Shown here: positions 1 to 11,029 of the stretch, in pieces | Layout of the letters: each line of letters begins with the position of its first letter | Numbering within the stretch: the first letter of the stretch is position 1 | Assembly: GCA_964019135.1 (NCBI GenBank) | Contig: OZ025257.1 | Coordinates: 20,983,971 to 21,047,970, forward strand | Origin: Arenicola marina | Lineage: Eukaryota; Annelida; Polychaeta; Arenicolidae | Direction: 5' to 3' | Length of the DNA: 64,000 nucleotides | Position numbers and translations under genes: made by a program | The notes under the pieces: model-generated | The model's input: the letters and a program-made list of their open reading frames with translations, nothing else | What the model was told of the DNA's origin: nothing | The model's database searches: none

Positions 1-1603
1 TATATAACGGCTATCTTAAGCTTATCAAGTGATATGGCACTTGTGAAAAGCCTCATTTAACAATTATTTTAATTTCGTAACAATAATGATATATGATTCA
101 AATTTCCAACTGTTGTGATATTATATTTAATAGGTTTACAACTCAATGATTAAATAAAAAATACTGGGGCAGTGTTACACCATACCTAACGCAAGATTCG
201 CACTAACAGATCTTTATTCTTTTCGCTTCAAGTCTTTCAGCTGATCCATCAATGATCATGAAGTCTGTATACATACATTAAGGATGTGGTGGCAACCTGA
301 ATTTTTTCGATATTATTGAATAATATCTCACAATAGACAGGTGCCTTCCGTCATTGCGATCCGCTCAGACTCTACATTTTATGATAAAAATAGCTGGTAT
401 CCACCCTGTTCATCTTAACGCCAAACTTAAAATATATTTCACAATCACCTGGTTGCTTTTGCTATATTTCTATGTGATATTTGTAAATGTCATCAAACAC
501 ATGTATTATACCCTTGCAGAAAAGGCGACCTTGTGTGTTTTCCACGAATGTACAACTACATGTACATGCACAAACACGCCAGAATCATAAAGTTTAGTAC
601 AAGTACAGTATCAGGTAAAAACACTACAATATATACAGGTTTTTATAACGCGCTCGTTCATGCCATTTTGTGACGTTATCGCAGTATTCGCTAGGGGGCG
701 CAACAATTTCGGAAACCTGCGCAGCGCGAATGCGCAATATAAACTACGCCGTCTCCTTAATACCATCATCTACATTCCACAACAGCTGCGCCGAAATGCG
801 TGTCACAATGCACATCAAAATGACCTGAAACAACCATCCATGTGTAACTTCCACACAAGACTTTTTATCGCCGTGTATGCCGTGAATAAAAGCTCGCAAG
901 ATAATAACGAAGATAAAAGTTCTATCATCCGATGCGTTTTAGGCTTATATACCACTTTCCAATTGTGTCAATCGCTTTATCGGTCATCCTGAATGCAATG
1001 TAATGTAAAGTGAGTTCTTCGTCAAATGTGAAGATATCAGTCCCTTTCTGTGACCATAGTGCTATTGGTGTCCTGGCAATATGTAGAGCCATACGCAATG
1101 GATTCCTCACAAAAGTAATGGGTAAGATATACATTGATACTTTATCTTCAAATGACTTGTTTGACTAAAATGAATTAAAATTAGTTATATACGGACAATA
1201 GCATTGACACAGTTATGTTTTAGCTTCCATTATGCTTTCTTAGTAGAAATGGTTGAATGGTTGGCTGGGTTCATGTCATATGTTACCCATTTTATTAAAA
1301 CAAATTTACTTTTCCATGTTGAACCGATGGAACTTTGAATCAAGCATTTATTGCACGCTGGGAAATTGTGTGCTTTTGGATGCAAGTCTGGTTCACAACC
1401 TTTCTACAGATGACGTGGTTAGACACTAGCGTTCCATTGCAAGAATGCAAATATAACACACACTAAAGCAAAACCAGGGTACCCCGTATCATAGGAACAG
1501 CATATACCGCGCACCACAGAAACAGCATAGTGCCCTACAACATAGACACATCATAGTAAACACCACCATATAAACAGCATAGTACCAGCAATATACGTCA
1601 TGT
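1..1603. other. AT-rich stretch with no recognisable gene
   Basis: The DNA is AT-rich with frequent stops in all frames. The longest open frame, at 660-992 on the plus strand (110 codons), has no recognisable motif, no repeated use of a codon bias and no convincing splice context. I see no RNA gene or transposon end. A distant exon or enhancer cannot be excluded. Confidence 0.5.
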
Positions 1604-1803
1604 AATGCCATATAGTAGTCCACACTACAATTATGCCATATAGTATTCAACACTACAATTATGCCATATATTAATAAACACTACAATTATGCCATATACT
1701 ATTAAAAACTACAATTATGCCATATAGTATGCAATGCTACAATTATGCCATATATTATTCAGCACTGCAAGTAATGTCATATAATATTCAACACTACAAT
1801 TGT
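1604..1803. repeat. 28-bp minisatellite, about 7 copies
   Basis: The core ACAATTATGCCATATA recurs about every 28 bases with variable junctions (TAGTATTCA, TTAATAAAC, CTATTAAAA). The last units are more diverged, so the array is old or has been homogenised only in its centre. Confidence 0.85.
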
Positions 1804-2104
1804 TTCACCTGTTTCATCCACGATGAGTAAGAAGACATGTCGAAAATGATTGCCTGCTATATCTGTTTAACTTGTTTTATGTCGATCGTGGCCAAGACAT
1901 CCGCATCGCACCAGAAACCATTTTATATCCAACAATTCGGGATATCTTGATATCAGTAGTGATTAGGGAACTTATAAATCTTCATGTTCAGTAGCCATTT
2001 GTCTTCTGGTATCTGTCCATCGACAGTTATGTAAATGATTCCTAAGCAAATCGATTTGTGACAGAGAGCATAGCGGCAGAGATTACAGGCGGGTTTGCTG
2101 TTAC

Positions 2105-2330
2105 ATATTGGATATTGGTCGACGATGGGTGATTAATAAATGATTGGTGGATGAGTTGTGAACGACAAAATGATGGATAGATGACGGATTTATCGTTTTA
2201 TCATTCAGTTATTCGGCCATCATCCGTCAAAAAAGTCAAACAGTAATCCAATTCCGAAAAAGCCAAGACCAATAATTAGAAGTATAACTATAAGCATGAC
2301 AAATGAGATAGGAAAACAACGACAGACAAG
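2105..2330 (+). repeat. Dispersed repeat, copy 1 (matches 10,722-10,920)
   Basis: The stretch starting near TTGGTCGACGATGGGTGAT and running through the GGCCATCATCC motif recurs at 10,722-10,920 in the same orientation with many substitutions. The second copy is followed by the GGTAACCCTATACACCC block that here lies at 2,966 and 3,520. The pieces therefore belong to one larger repeat that is rearranged between the two sites. Confidence 0.75.
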
Positions 2331-2622
2331 AATGTACTAAAGATTAATCAGAATGGGTGCAACATGCAGGATGGTCCGCAGAAATCTAAAACAACTGCCA
2401 CTTCATTGCCAAGCAGACACGGTGAAGCTGCTTAATAAAATGACGATATATCGTAAATTATGGTTTCAACTATTCACATTAAACCATCGTACAGTATCGG
2501 GACCTACAAACAGATGGAGAGATACAAGATAACTCAATCGTGGCCCGTTGGTTCCCATCCTGTCCCAAACTCCTGAGGGGCATCCATCAGGCCAACTGTG
2601 TCGTCTGCCATTTCACGCGAGT

Positions 2623-3053
2623 TAAATTTGATCGACTGCTGCCGTGAGTAGGATGTGTACCGATTTTTACGCCATTTGTTCTGCATCATTCTATAATAAA
2701 TACACTCAGAAACAAGGGCTCCATGATAATGAAGTACTTTTTCCTCCACGATCATTAGTCCCTGTGTAGACTGCGGCCTCTCGTCATGTCATACGCGACA
2801 TGACTAACGAAAGATGGAAACGAGAATCGCATTGGGAGGAGAACAACGTGATCTTGTCCAGAAAGTAGTAAACATCTATGGTCTTATTATTACAGTCCAG
2901 TGATTTGTTGACGTACTCGGCGTGTTTGTTGACATTCGACCTTGGACTGTTTGTCTGTGCCCTCAATGTGGGTAACCCTATACACCCATGTTGACACATA
3001 TTTTATGAAGGGCATTAATATTGGTTCGCAAGACGTGCATTCAAAGACGGACA
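2623..3053 (+). repeat. Tandem duplication, unit 1
   Basis: About 430 bases from GTTAAATTTGATCGAC to TTGGTTCGCAAGACGTGCA are repeated as unit 2 at 3,165-3,604, offset about 545 bases, with roughly 10% differences by eye. Open frames of 70-80 codons on the minus strand occur in both units but are not conserved in length or frame, which argues against coding. Confidence 0.85.
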
Positions 3054-3164
3054 CCACAAATTACGACCGCGGGGGCCCAAGCCTCAGATAGCCTTCTTCC
3101 TCAACATGGGGAAGGCTCGCTTGTAATATTAAAAAAAGATTCCCCGAATATTCTGCCAATGTTA

Positions 3165-3604
3165 CAGTTAAATTTGATCGACCGCTGCCGTGAGTAGGAA
3201 GTGTTCCGATTTTTACGCCATTCATTCTGCATAATTCTATAATAAAAACACCCAGAAACAAGAGCTCCAGAATGAAGTACTTTTTCATCCACGATCATTA
3301 GTCCCTGCTTGGACTGCGGCCTCCTGTCATACGCCATGCGCTAACATGACTAACGAAAAGATGGAAACGAGGATCGCATTGGGGGGAAGAACATCGTCAT
3401 CTTGTCCAGAAAGTAGTAAGCATCTATGGTCCAATTATTACGTAGTGAAGCGGTTTGTTGACGTTCTCGGCGGGATTGTTGACATTTAACCTTGGACTGT
3501 TTGTTTGTGTCCTCCATATGGGTAACCCTATATACCCATTATGACACATATTTAATGGAGGGCATTATTATTGGTTCGCAAGACGTGCATTCAAAGACCG
3601 ACGC
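3165..3604 (+). repeat. Tandem duplication, unit 2
   Basis: This is the second copy of the 2,623-3,053 unit. Its last ~90 bases (GGTAACCCTATATACCC to CAAGACGTGCATTCAAAG) also match 10,924-11,012, so the end of the unit exists in at least three places in the window. Confidence 0.85.
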
Positions 3605-4831
3605 TATTTTCCCATCTGTAATCACTCCGAGACTCTTGTTTGTCGTTGGCACCTTACCAGGTCGAGACGCATACTCAAATTGAAGTAATATACTTCAATT
3701 GAAGTAAAACTTGTATTCTTGCCGCATTTTAAGTAATCAGACAATTTCACCTTAATCTAGGTAACTTGTTGAAATGTTACCTCAATCCCAGTACTTCTGT
3801 CTTATGGGGTGCCCTGACCCCATAGGGTAATTTGTATTATGCAAAATTATGTATGTATTGCGTTTTGGTTGGCTCTTTTTTTTAGATCAACACACTTCCA
3901 TATAACCACAGTGCTAAAATTGAAACTTAACATGGCGGGCGAGCAAGCTTTTTTGCCGAGGCAGGATGTTTAGTAGACGAGTATACGTAACAATTTAGCT
4001 TTGTAAGTGCATAAACTGTTGCGCGAAAGTTATATGGAGGTGCCGAAATGTTTTTGCACTTATTATTATTAGTTTAGACCATATTTAATTGTTTATATGT
4101 TCCGGATTTCTACTTCTATGTGAGGAATTGCCACAATTGCACTTAGCAGGCGTGCCCCATTGCCAGTATTGGCCATTCGCTTTGTTTTCAGATGTTTTTG
4201 TGCAATCTCTTTCATCGCAAAAGATTAATTGTTGATGTAAGGTTGTTACTCCTATAAACTAGCATACAATAAATAGGTTCAAATGACTGAGTGTAACGTA
4301 ATGCTATATGTACAACTCTTAACTTTCTTTCCCTGGCTTACTGTCGTCGTTTGTCCGAAAAAAACAAGATTTGGATATAATCTGGCGTTCGTGTCATGTG
4401 CCCAGAAAGAAACGCTGGAACTTTTGGTGGGGTAGAGAGGATTTTAAAGGAAAATGTGGCACAAGGTATGCTTATGAGTAAATAATCAATCTTCACTTCA
4501 ATGGTCGTGTTTAGTTTTTTGTGTATTATTTACCCATATCGCTTCGAATTAAACATTATCATACCCCTTTCGCAATAAAAAAGATAACATAACTAGCTTG
4601 CGGGTTCAACCTACTACCTTTTTTAAAAAGGAAACAACTTTATAATGAACGTTTCTTGATTAGCTCAAAACTCAACGAAAATTAAAAAAACGGAAACAAA
4701 AATAAACGTAATGTCAATTGACTTCCAAAACCACGACTGCCATCAGAAATGCAAAAAGCCATTACTGGCTTTCATCACCAAAGAAGTTCGCTATCTGTGG
4801 TCTCTGGAATAAAAAAAAACAACAGGGACCA
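3605..4831. other. Intergenic; promoter-like ATGGCGG site and one possible small exon
   Basis: No gene is recognised. At about 3,930 the sequence AACATGGCGGGCGAGC resembles a YY1-type promoter motif with a 13-codon open frame. At about 4,410-4,467 (plus) an open stretch rich in Lys, Arg and Trp codons is bounded by CCCAG before it and AAG/GTATGC after it, so it could be a ~58-base exon. Both are suggestions only; no connected gene structure was found. Confidence 0.25.
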
Positions 4832-6729
4832 CTACTGGCATTTCGAGCAAACAAACTTAGCAGACTCTATGTCGTGTTCCGCGATGCCAAGACATTTGGC
4901 ATGACACCATGTTTCGCACCCAATTCACCGTCCACTTTTCATGTTGTCCCGCAACTTGGTGTATCTTTCTCCACAAAGACAGACGGCTGCCATCTGCTTA
5001 GGCACGACTCGTTTCCTGCGCTTGAGTGCATCAAGGACTGCATTTAGTTTTTCTCTGCTGTTTGGTCGCTGGTTGCGGCGGCTGGCTGTTGGTGGCTGAA
5101 TCTGGCTGGTGGTTTGTGGCTGAGGGTGACTGGTGGTTGGTGGCTGAAGGTGACTGGTGGTTGGTGGTTGCGGGTGACTGGTGGTTGGTGGTTGCGGGTG
5201 ACTGGTGGTTGGTGACTGAGGGTGACTGGTGGTTGGTGGCTGAGGATGACTGGTGGTTGGTGGTTGCGGGTGACTGATGGTTGGTGACTGAGGGTGACTG
5301 GTGGTTGGTGGCTGAGGATGACTGGTGGTTGGTGGCCTAGTCTGGCTGGCGGTTTGTGGCTGAGGGTGACTGGTGATTGGTGGCTGAGGGTGACTGGTGG
5401 TTGGTGGTTGCGGGTGGCTGGTGGTTGGTGGCCGAGTCTGGCTGGCGGTTTGTGGCTGGGGTTGACTGGTGGCTGGTGGTTGCGGGTGGCTGGTGCTTAG
5501 AGCTTCTGTCTCTTCCGCCAGTACCGGGTTCACTTGCGGGGTTTCACCTGTGTAAGTGTTGTCAAAGATTGATCCCCGGGGCTGTCCTGATGTGGTGGCG
5601 AGGATTTCAACCTCTCCGAATTGAGAGTACATGTCTGAGGCAAAATGGAATGGTGCCACTGGTTGACGGTACACAGTCCCCAGGGTTAGACAGAGAGAAA
5701 TCACTTTCAATCAACTGTGGGTCAAGTGTGACAAATTGCTGCTTAGCAACTATGGAACGGACATTGAAAACTGGAATAAAATTCAAATCGGCGCGTGAGC
5801 TTTTTGTGGGAGTGGGTTGTAATACCTCTGCTGGCTGCTCTCAAACAAATGAATGTTCATCTCCTGAGTCTTGTGTTGTGGTTGCTGTTGCCGAATGGGG
5901 TATACCCCTAACCACTACGGGGGTTACCCTGAACGACTGTTTTCCTTCGTGATCTAGTTTTGTCCATATTCTTCTTTACTTCAAAGTTCACACTCTGGTT
6001 CGAAGCTATGAGCTGAAACCAGTCATCTCGGTTTGTGTGTGTGTAACTCTTTCCATTTGCATCTCTGTAAAAAAACAGAGCTTCTCCACCACATGCGACT
6101 GTCAGAGAATGTGCCGCCTTGCAAATTGATGTCAGTCTTGTTTTCCTAGCTTTGGCGCGCTCTACACTGGTGTCCTTGTACTCGACTTTCCTCTTACCGG
6201 TCGCATGTGTCCAATTAGGGTTGCTGTAATAAGAAGAGGGGCATTATTGTTAACTATAGTTCTTTGGCTAAAAAGCTCAACTGCATTGAATTAATGTCAA
6301 ACTCATTGTTCGTGGTAGCTATAGATCTACTGGTCTGGGCTGTATTCATAAACCACACCTGCTACATGGAAATGTACTGGGGGGGGGGGATTTTCCCATC
6401 AAAAACCTTCATTTGGTCCAATGTTAAAGTTATACATGTTCAATGTCGATGTCAATTGACTTCCAGAGACTGACAAATTAAACAAAATAACTGATATTAA
6501 AAAAGATCTTGTGTAGATATTGGTGACATATAGGTTTAGAAACTGTGACACACAATGTTATACTAATTAACCTTAGCATGCTTAGGAAATATGGCTTACG
6601 TATTGAAATCAGCTATTTTGATATAATATTTTTTTATTCAAGCAAGTGTAGCGTAGACTTTTGTAATGTTAATATCTCTTTATATTTATTCAGTGCAAAC
6701 TTACCTTTTGGCGGCTCTTAATTGATCAT
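4832..6729 (-). CDS. Multi-exon gene: MADS/SRF-like segment, Pro/Thr-rich repeat linker, basic patch and PHD-like finger (in-frame TGA)
   Basis: Read on the minus strand, a 25-base micro-exon (6,729-6,705, acceptor TTTTTGCAATGCAG, donor AAAAG/GTAAGT) joins in frame to an exon starting at 6,223 after TTATTACAG. That exon stays open for 104 codons to a TAG at 5,908. A donor CAGG/GTAACC at 5,927 and an acceptor TTTTGCCTCAG (exon from 5,634) remove the TAG and restore the frame. An alternative acceptor TTTTATTCCAG (exon from 5,770) is also in phase but runs into a stop. Residues ~10-62 of the second exon (landmarks KRKVEY, CKAAHSL, EALFFY, GKSY) align without gaps to my recollection of the SRF-type MADS domain, about 16 identities in 53. 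The last exon has an acidic/Thr-rich start, about 19 TTSHPQPP-type repeats, KRRKR (possible NLS) and a PHD-like cysteine cluster. A TGA at 4,925-4,927 sits where Trp is expected; the finger continues in frame to a TAG at 4,832. An upstream start, possibly the ATG at 6,902-6,900, is unproven. It is a gene with a fresh stop or a young pseudogene. Confidence 0.5.
4838..4981 (-). pseudogene. PHD-like zinc finger coding segment interrupted by TGA
   Basis: In the frame of the last exon the ligand pattern is C-x-C, 18 positions, C-x3-C-H-x2-C, 14 positions, C-x2-C, with TWCHAKCLGI and FVCSKC at the core. TWCH and the closing C-x2-C are typical of PHD fingers. The spacing between the third cysteine and the histidine is two or three residues shorter than usual, so one ligand may be lost or the fold is a variant. 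The TGA (4,925-4,927) lies immediately before IGCE, where PHD fingers usually have Trp; one base change from TGG would explain it. PHD fingers usually read histone H3 tails; that role is only inferred. Confidence 0.55.
5085..5500 (-). repeat. 24-bp in-frame coding minisatellite (TTSHPQPP)
   Basis: A 24-base unit (on the plus strand GGTGACTGGTGGTTGGTGGC) is repeated about 17 times inside the last exon of the gene above. The unit is a multiple of 3 and gives an 8-residue repeat TTSHPQPP with variants TASQTRPP and TTSQIQPP, so copy number can change without breaking the frame. The plus strand shows open frames rich in Trp and Gly, which are shadows of the repeat. Confidence 0.8.
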
Positions 6730-6902
6730 CTGCATTGCAAAAATCACTTCATTGGGTTTGCTTCAGTAACAGTGGAACAGGAACATATATTGACAAGCAA
6801 CTTTAACATAACAAGAACATGTAACAGAAAAATTTAACAAACTTGAGTAAATGCAATCACTAGATTATACAAATCTTGCCTCTGGGGACCTCGTTTGCTC
6901 AT

Positions 6903-7439
6903 TGCTGTAGCCTTATAATCTAAAACAAGCGACAGGCAACAAAAGAAGTTAATTTTTAATCTTGTAGATTTTTTTTATTAAATATCAAGCAACCTACTAC
7001 TACATTAGTCAGTAACCCATCAGCCCATATGCAGTTATGTACTGACAATAAAAAGTCTATTCAATCCAATTCAATTCTTTTGGGTAATTGGGTAAATTAA
7101 CAATTAATTGCACTGAAGACCTGTTCCGATATATTACATTATAAGCTTACTCTTTATATATTTTGAGCCAATGCTAACCTCTGGTTGACAAAAATTTGCA
7201 CCACCTCACTGCTTCACTGTTCACAGATCGGTACACGCTCAGGCTGCCTCCGCTTGCGTCTGTGCGTAGCGCTACCTAGCGAATGGAAGCTTGAGATTGG
7301 TAAATGTTGGGCGCGCCCTCTAGTGGTATCCAATGTTAATCCAGTTGAAGTAACTTTGTCAAAAATACTAGGATTGAAGTATAAATTATGGAAGTAACCT
7401 CAATTAAAGGAAAACACGAAATTATTTCAATTTGAGTAT
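6903..7439. other. Intergenic, possible 5' region of the minus-strand gene
   Basis: AT-rich DNA with no recognisable element. It lies directly upstream of the candidate ATG at 6,902 of the minus-strand gene and may hold its promoter. No TATA box or initiator could be assigned with confidence. Confidence 0.3.
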
Positions 7440-8220
7440 GCGTCTCGACCTGCTTACTGCGTCTCGTATAATGACATCCGCCGTGCGAGATTTTCGTGTT
7501 ATCTCGCCGCCCCCATGGACACCCTCCTATGCACGCGGCTGACGTAAATACACGACAGCGCGCGACATCTGGCGGCACCCCGCCCCCCCTCCCACGCCAC
7601 CGGCTGTCGTCTGTTCTGTCTGTCCTCCAGGGTAATACATCTTTCGCCCCGCAACTCGTTGGTGTCTTCGGTCCATTCACTGATTGTTGTTTTTTGATGT
7701 GTGACCAGTGACTGATTCTTCCCCAGCCACCCAGCCGGTCCCGCAATAACCTAGGCCCTCTTTAGTGCAGCCTCGATTTGACCTTTTGGACGAGGTCGCC
7801 TGTAAATTAATAGTCCAAGTCTACGCAAAGAAGGGTAATTCTGCGGGACGGAACACGAGAAAAAGTCCTTGCCTAACACGATTTACTGCCCTGCTTGATT
7901 GGGGAAGTAATAATGTCACCCTTTAGGCCCGTTTAGAACTATAGTACGATGGCAGGTTATTATAAACTATAGATGATTTATTTAAGCTATTCTGTTGCTT
8001 TATATTGGATGAATACCATAAAGCTTTGCGCTGGGTGTTATTTCTTTTGGTTGACTACAGACACAATAGGTGGTGAGCGCTTGATGGACACACCGTGTCT
8101 GGTATTAATTGACCCTCTATGACACGTGGTTTCGTGGGATGCCTTATCGACGTATTCTCCAGGGTGACTCTGGTGATCTGCTGGAAACAAGTTCGAGAAT
8201 CGCACTGATTATGCGATATG
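7440..8220 (+). repeat. Dispersed duplicated block E, copy 1
   Basis: From GCGTCTCGTATAATGACATC through TGATTCTTCCCCAG to the GTCTGGTATTAATTGACCCTC region this block recurs in the same order at 11,030-12,330. The second copy carries an extra ~500 bases (11,282-11,815). Part of the middle (AAAGGGTAATACATCTTTC) is also found at 9,018-9,040. Open frames on either strand are not conserved between copies. Confidence 0.8.
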
Positions 8221-8385
8221 TAATTGTGGGGATCGGCCTTTGACAAAGATATCATTGTTGAATTTTATTCCCTTTGAGCACTTACAATGAAACATACATA
8301 CAAACAACAGCCGGCTCTGACCACTGGAAGTGGGTAGCTGCCTCTGCACCTCCAATTCCCCCACACGTCCCCCAATTCCCAGCCT

Positions 8386-9000
8386 ATACCGGCCTGACGT
8401 TAGCCTTGTTATATCGATACACATTTCTCCGTCTTTCCTGTCTTCTTGTTCTCCTATTCGTGTAATCTGGCAATAAGGATTGTCTAAAGCTCGCAGAAGA
8501 AAAATCTTCGTTTTATGTCAGCTCCTTTGTTACGCGTTGTTAAAGGACAGTTTTGTTGTAGGCCCTCCTTTACACGGGCGAATGAGACGTCATACAATAT
8601 CCTGTTCAAAATCAGTCCTCAGCGGGTGTCAGTATTTATTGTGTGACTCGCTTCAAGTCTCCCTTGGGCTGGGTTGCACTGGAAACAGATTTGATGAACA
8701 ACGCCGGTGCCACGTCGACAAGCAATTATATTTTTTTACCATCCTGACATGTCAGCACTTGTATCGCGGCCACTAATTATTAACAATGTATGCAAAAAGA
8801 AAACCAAGACATGTATGTGATCCTGTTGTAAAGCTACTGTGTACCAAGATGCAGAATGTGAATACCAAAAAATGACATTTCTTCACTGCTGGAAACATCA
8901 TGTCATCAACCTAGATATTACGTTGTTCAGCTTGCAATTCTACCCATGGCGACATGTTCCACACACAACAACAAAAGTGACGTTTTGTCTCTGTCCTCCA
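8386..9000 (+). repeat. ~708-bp tandem duplication, unit 1
   Basis: The unit begins at TATACCGGCCTGACGTTAGC and is repeated from 9,094 with about 10-15% differences and small indels. It contains a GTAAT...CAATAAGG...GCTCGCAGAAG stretch that looks like a polyadenylation region. No protein is conserved between units. Confidence 0.85.
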
Positions 9001-9093
9001 GTTCCTCGCCCCATAAAGGGTAATACATCTTTCATCCCGCAGCTCTTTGGTGGCCATTAACGTGACAATTATCCCCGTCTCTCAGCCTCAGCC

Positions 9094-9710
9094 TATACAG
9101 GCCTGACGTTAGCTGTGTTCAATAAACATTTATCCATCTTTCCTGTTTGATGTTTTGCTCTTCGTGTAATCTTAGTCAATAAAGCTTGTCTCAAGCTCGC
9201 AGAAGAAAAACCTGCATTTCATGTGAGCTCGTGTGTTACGCGTTGTTAAAGGACAGTTCGGTTGTAGGCCCCCCTTTACGCGGACGAATGAGACGTGATA
9301 CAATATCCTGTTAAAAATCAGTCCTCAGCGGCTGTCAGTACTTACTGTGTGACTCGCTGAGTGTCCCTTGGGCAGATTTGAACTGGAAACAGATTTGATG
9401 GACAACGCTGGTGCCACGTAGACAAACAATTATATTTCTTACCGCTACACAGCATGACATTTCAGCACTTCTATCGCGTCCACTAATTATTAACAATGTT
9501 TACAAAAAGAAACCCATTCATGTATGTGATAAAGCTACTGTGTACCTAGATGCAAGCTAAAAAATCTTTTTTTCAATCTGCCGTTTCTTTGCAGCTGGAA
9601 GCATCATTTCATCAACCTAGATATTACGCTGTTAGGCTTGTATTTTTTACTCATGGCGACATGTTCCACGTACAAAAAAGTAAGTGACATTTTATCTCTT
9701 CCCTTCTTTC
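9094..9710 (+). repeat. ~708-bp tandem duplication, unit 2
   Basis: This is the second unit of the duplication starting at 8,386. The landmark GGCCTGACGTTAGC opens both, and TGTTAAAGGACAGTT and CACTAATTATTAACAATGT recur in the same order. Comparing the two units shows no preference for silent changes in any frame. Confidence 0.85.
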
Positions 9711-10721
9711 TTTGGCCGTGATTGGGACACGTGAGGGTCGGGTGCATTAATGCACAATAGCTAGCGTTACAGGTTAACGGCATGCCGCACATGAGTGCAA
9801 ATTTTTTTTCACCCATTCTACTCTGCGGACGGATCTAGATTTCCGCCTCAATGACGTCAGCAACACTGGATGTAGCGTGACACGAATGGCGACTGCTGTC
9901 GGGAAATGGAGATATGGGCGTCGTTCATATGCGCCGAGACAAAGAAAATGTTTAATGTTTTAGCAAGCGGATTCGCCCCTATACATTGTGTTCTTTAATA
10001 CGCACAAGTCCTTCCTAAATGCCAGATTGATCTGCCCGCATATGTAAGAGCAAAATGGTGCTTAGTCACTGAGCAGTGATGTAAACCTTATATTAGCAAA
10101 AAGTCCGATCATATTTTTTCTCAAAAGAGAAAATAAAAAAATGCTAAATATTCTTAAACCGGTAAGATACTTCACAGAGACATGTACTGAAAATATTTTA
10201 ATCAGCGTACATATAATCACAGCGGGTTTCAAAACACAAACGGGCCAGAATGAATGGAATTAATGTAGGCTACTGCATAATGTGACGGTCACACAACTCA
10301 TACAGACATTTTTCACGTAGGCCCATAAATGGTATAATAAGATATATTAGATATAAGATATACTCATTCAAGAGAACAATTATGTCGACCTTTGTGCTAA
10401 ACTAGTCGAAACATATCTTTATCCCATATGCGGGATGAGACATGATTTTTACAATAATTCCTTGAGGTAAACAGCCTACTACTTTCTTTTCTTGTATCTG
10501 TATCTTTGAATCTAGTTCTAAAGTTCTACTTTACGTTAGCTCATAAACTTCGGTTTCTGTGGTCTATGTAATATATATTTGTTTACTTGCGATGCATACA
10601 TTTGGACAATAAACACTATTATTATTATTTGTATCTGTTTAATTCGTTTGAAATCAAACTAGGCCGAGCCACAGCAATCAATTTGCGACACACAGGACGC
10701 TTTGCTGCCGCAGATTAGACT
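9711..10721. other. Intergenic; CRE-like TGACGTCA near 9,852
   Basis: Mostly AT-rich with no recognised gene. A TGACGTCA palindrome at about 9,852 is followed at about 9,887 by CGAATGGCGACTGC, an ATG context with 25 open codons ending in TAG. This looks promoter-like but has no supported downstream exon. Confidence 0.25.
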
Positions 10722-11012
10722 ATTGGTCGACGATGGGTGATGAATGGATGATGGGTAAATGATTTATGAACGAGAAAAAGGTGGATCGATGAGGGATTTA
10801 ATCATTATAATCCTTCCGTTATACGGCCGTCATCCAACCATCCTTCGTCAAAAAAAGTTAAAGCCAAGGCCCATAACTAGACCTACAATTATAAGCCTGA
10901 CAAATTGAGATCATGAAAAACAACATGTGGGTAACCCTATACACCCATTATGACGCATATTTCATGGAGGGCATTACTATTGGTTCGCAAGACGTGCATC
11001 CAAGGAGGGACG
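10722..11012 (+). repeat. Dispersed repeat, copy 2
   Basis: Bases 10,722-10,920 match 2,105-2,330, and 10,924-11,012 match 2,964-3,050 and 3,517-3,604. Here the two parts are adjacent, whereas at the left end of the window they are 0.6 kb apart, so one arrangement is derived by insertion or deletion. Confidence 0.75.
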
Positions 11013-11029
11013 CTGTAATCACTCCGAGA

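Noticed and set aside
5026..5952. Trp/Gly-rich plus-strand open frames
   Set aside because: They are the antisense of the TTSHPQPP-coding repeat in the minus-strand gene.
8386..9710. A pair of retroviral-type long terminal repeats
   Set aside because: Less than 100 bases lie between the copies, with no primer-binding site, polypurine tract or TG...CA ends.
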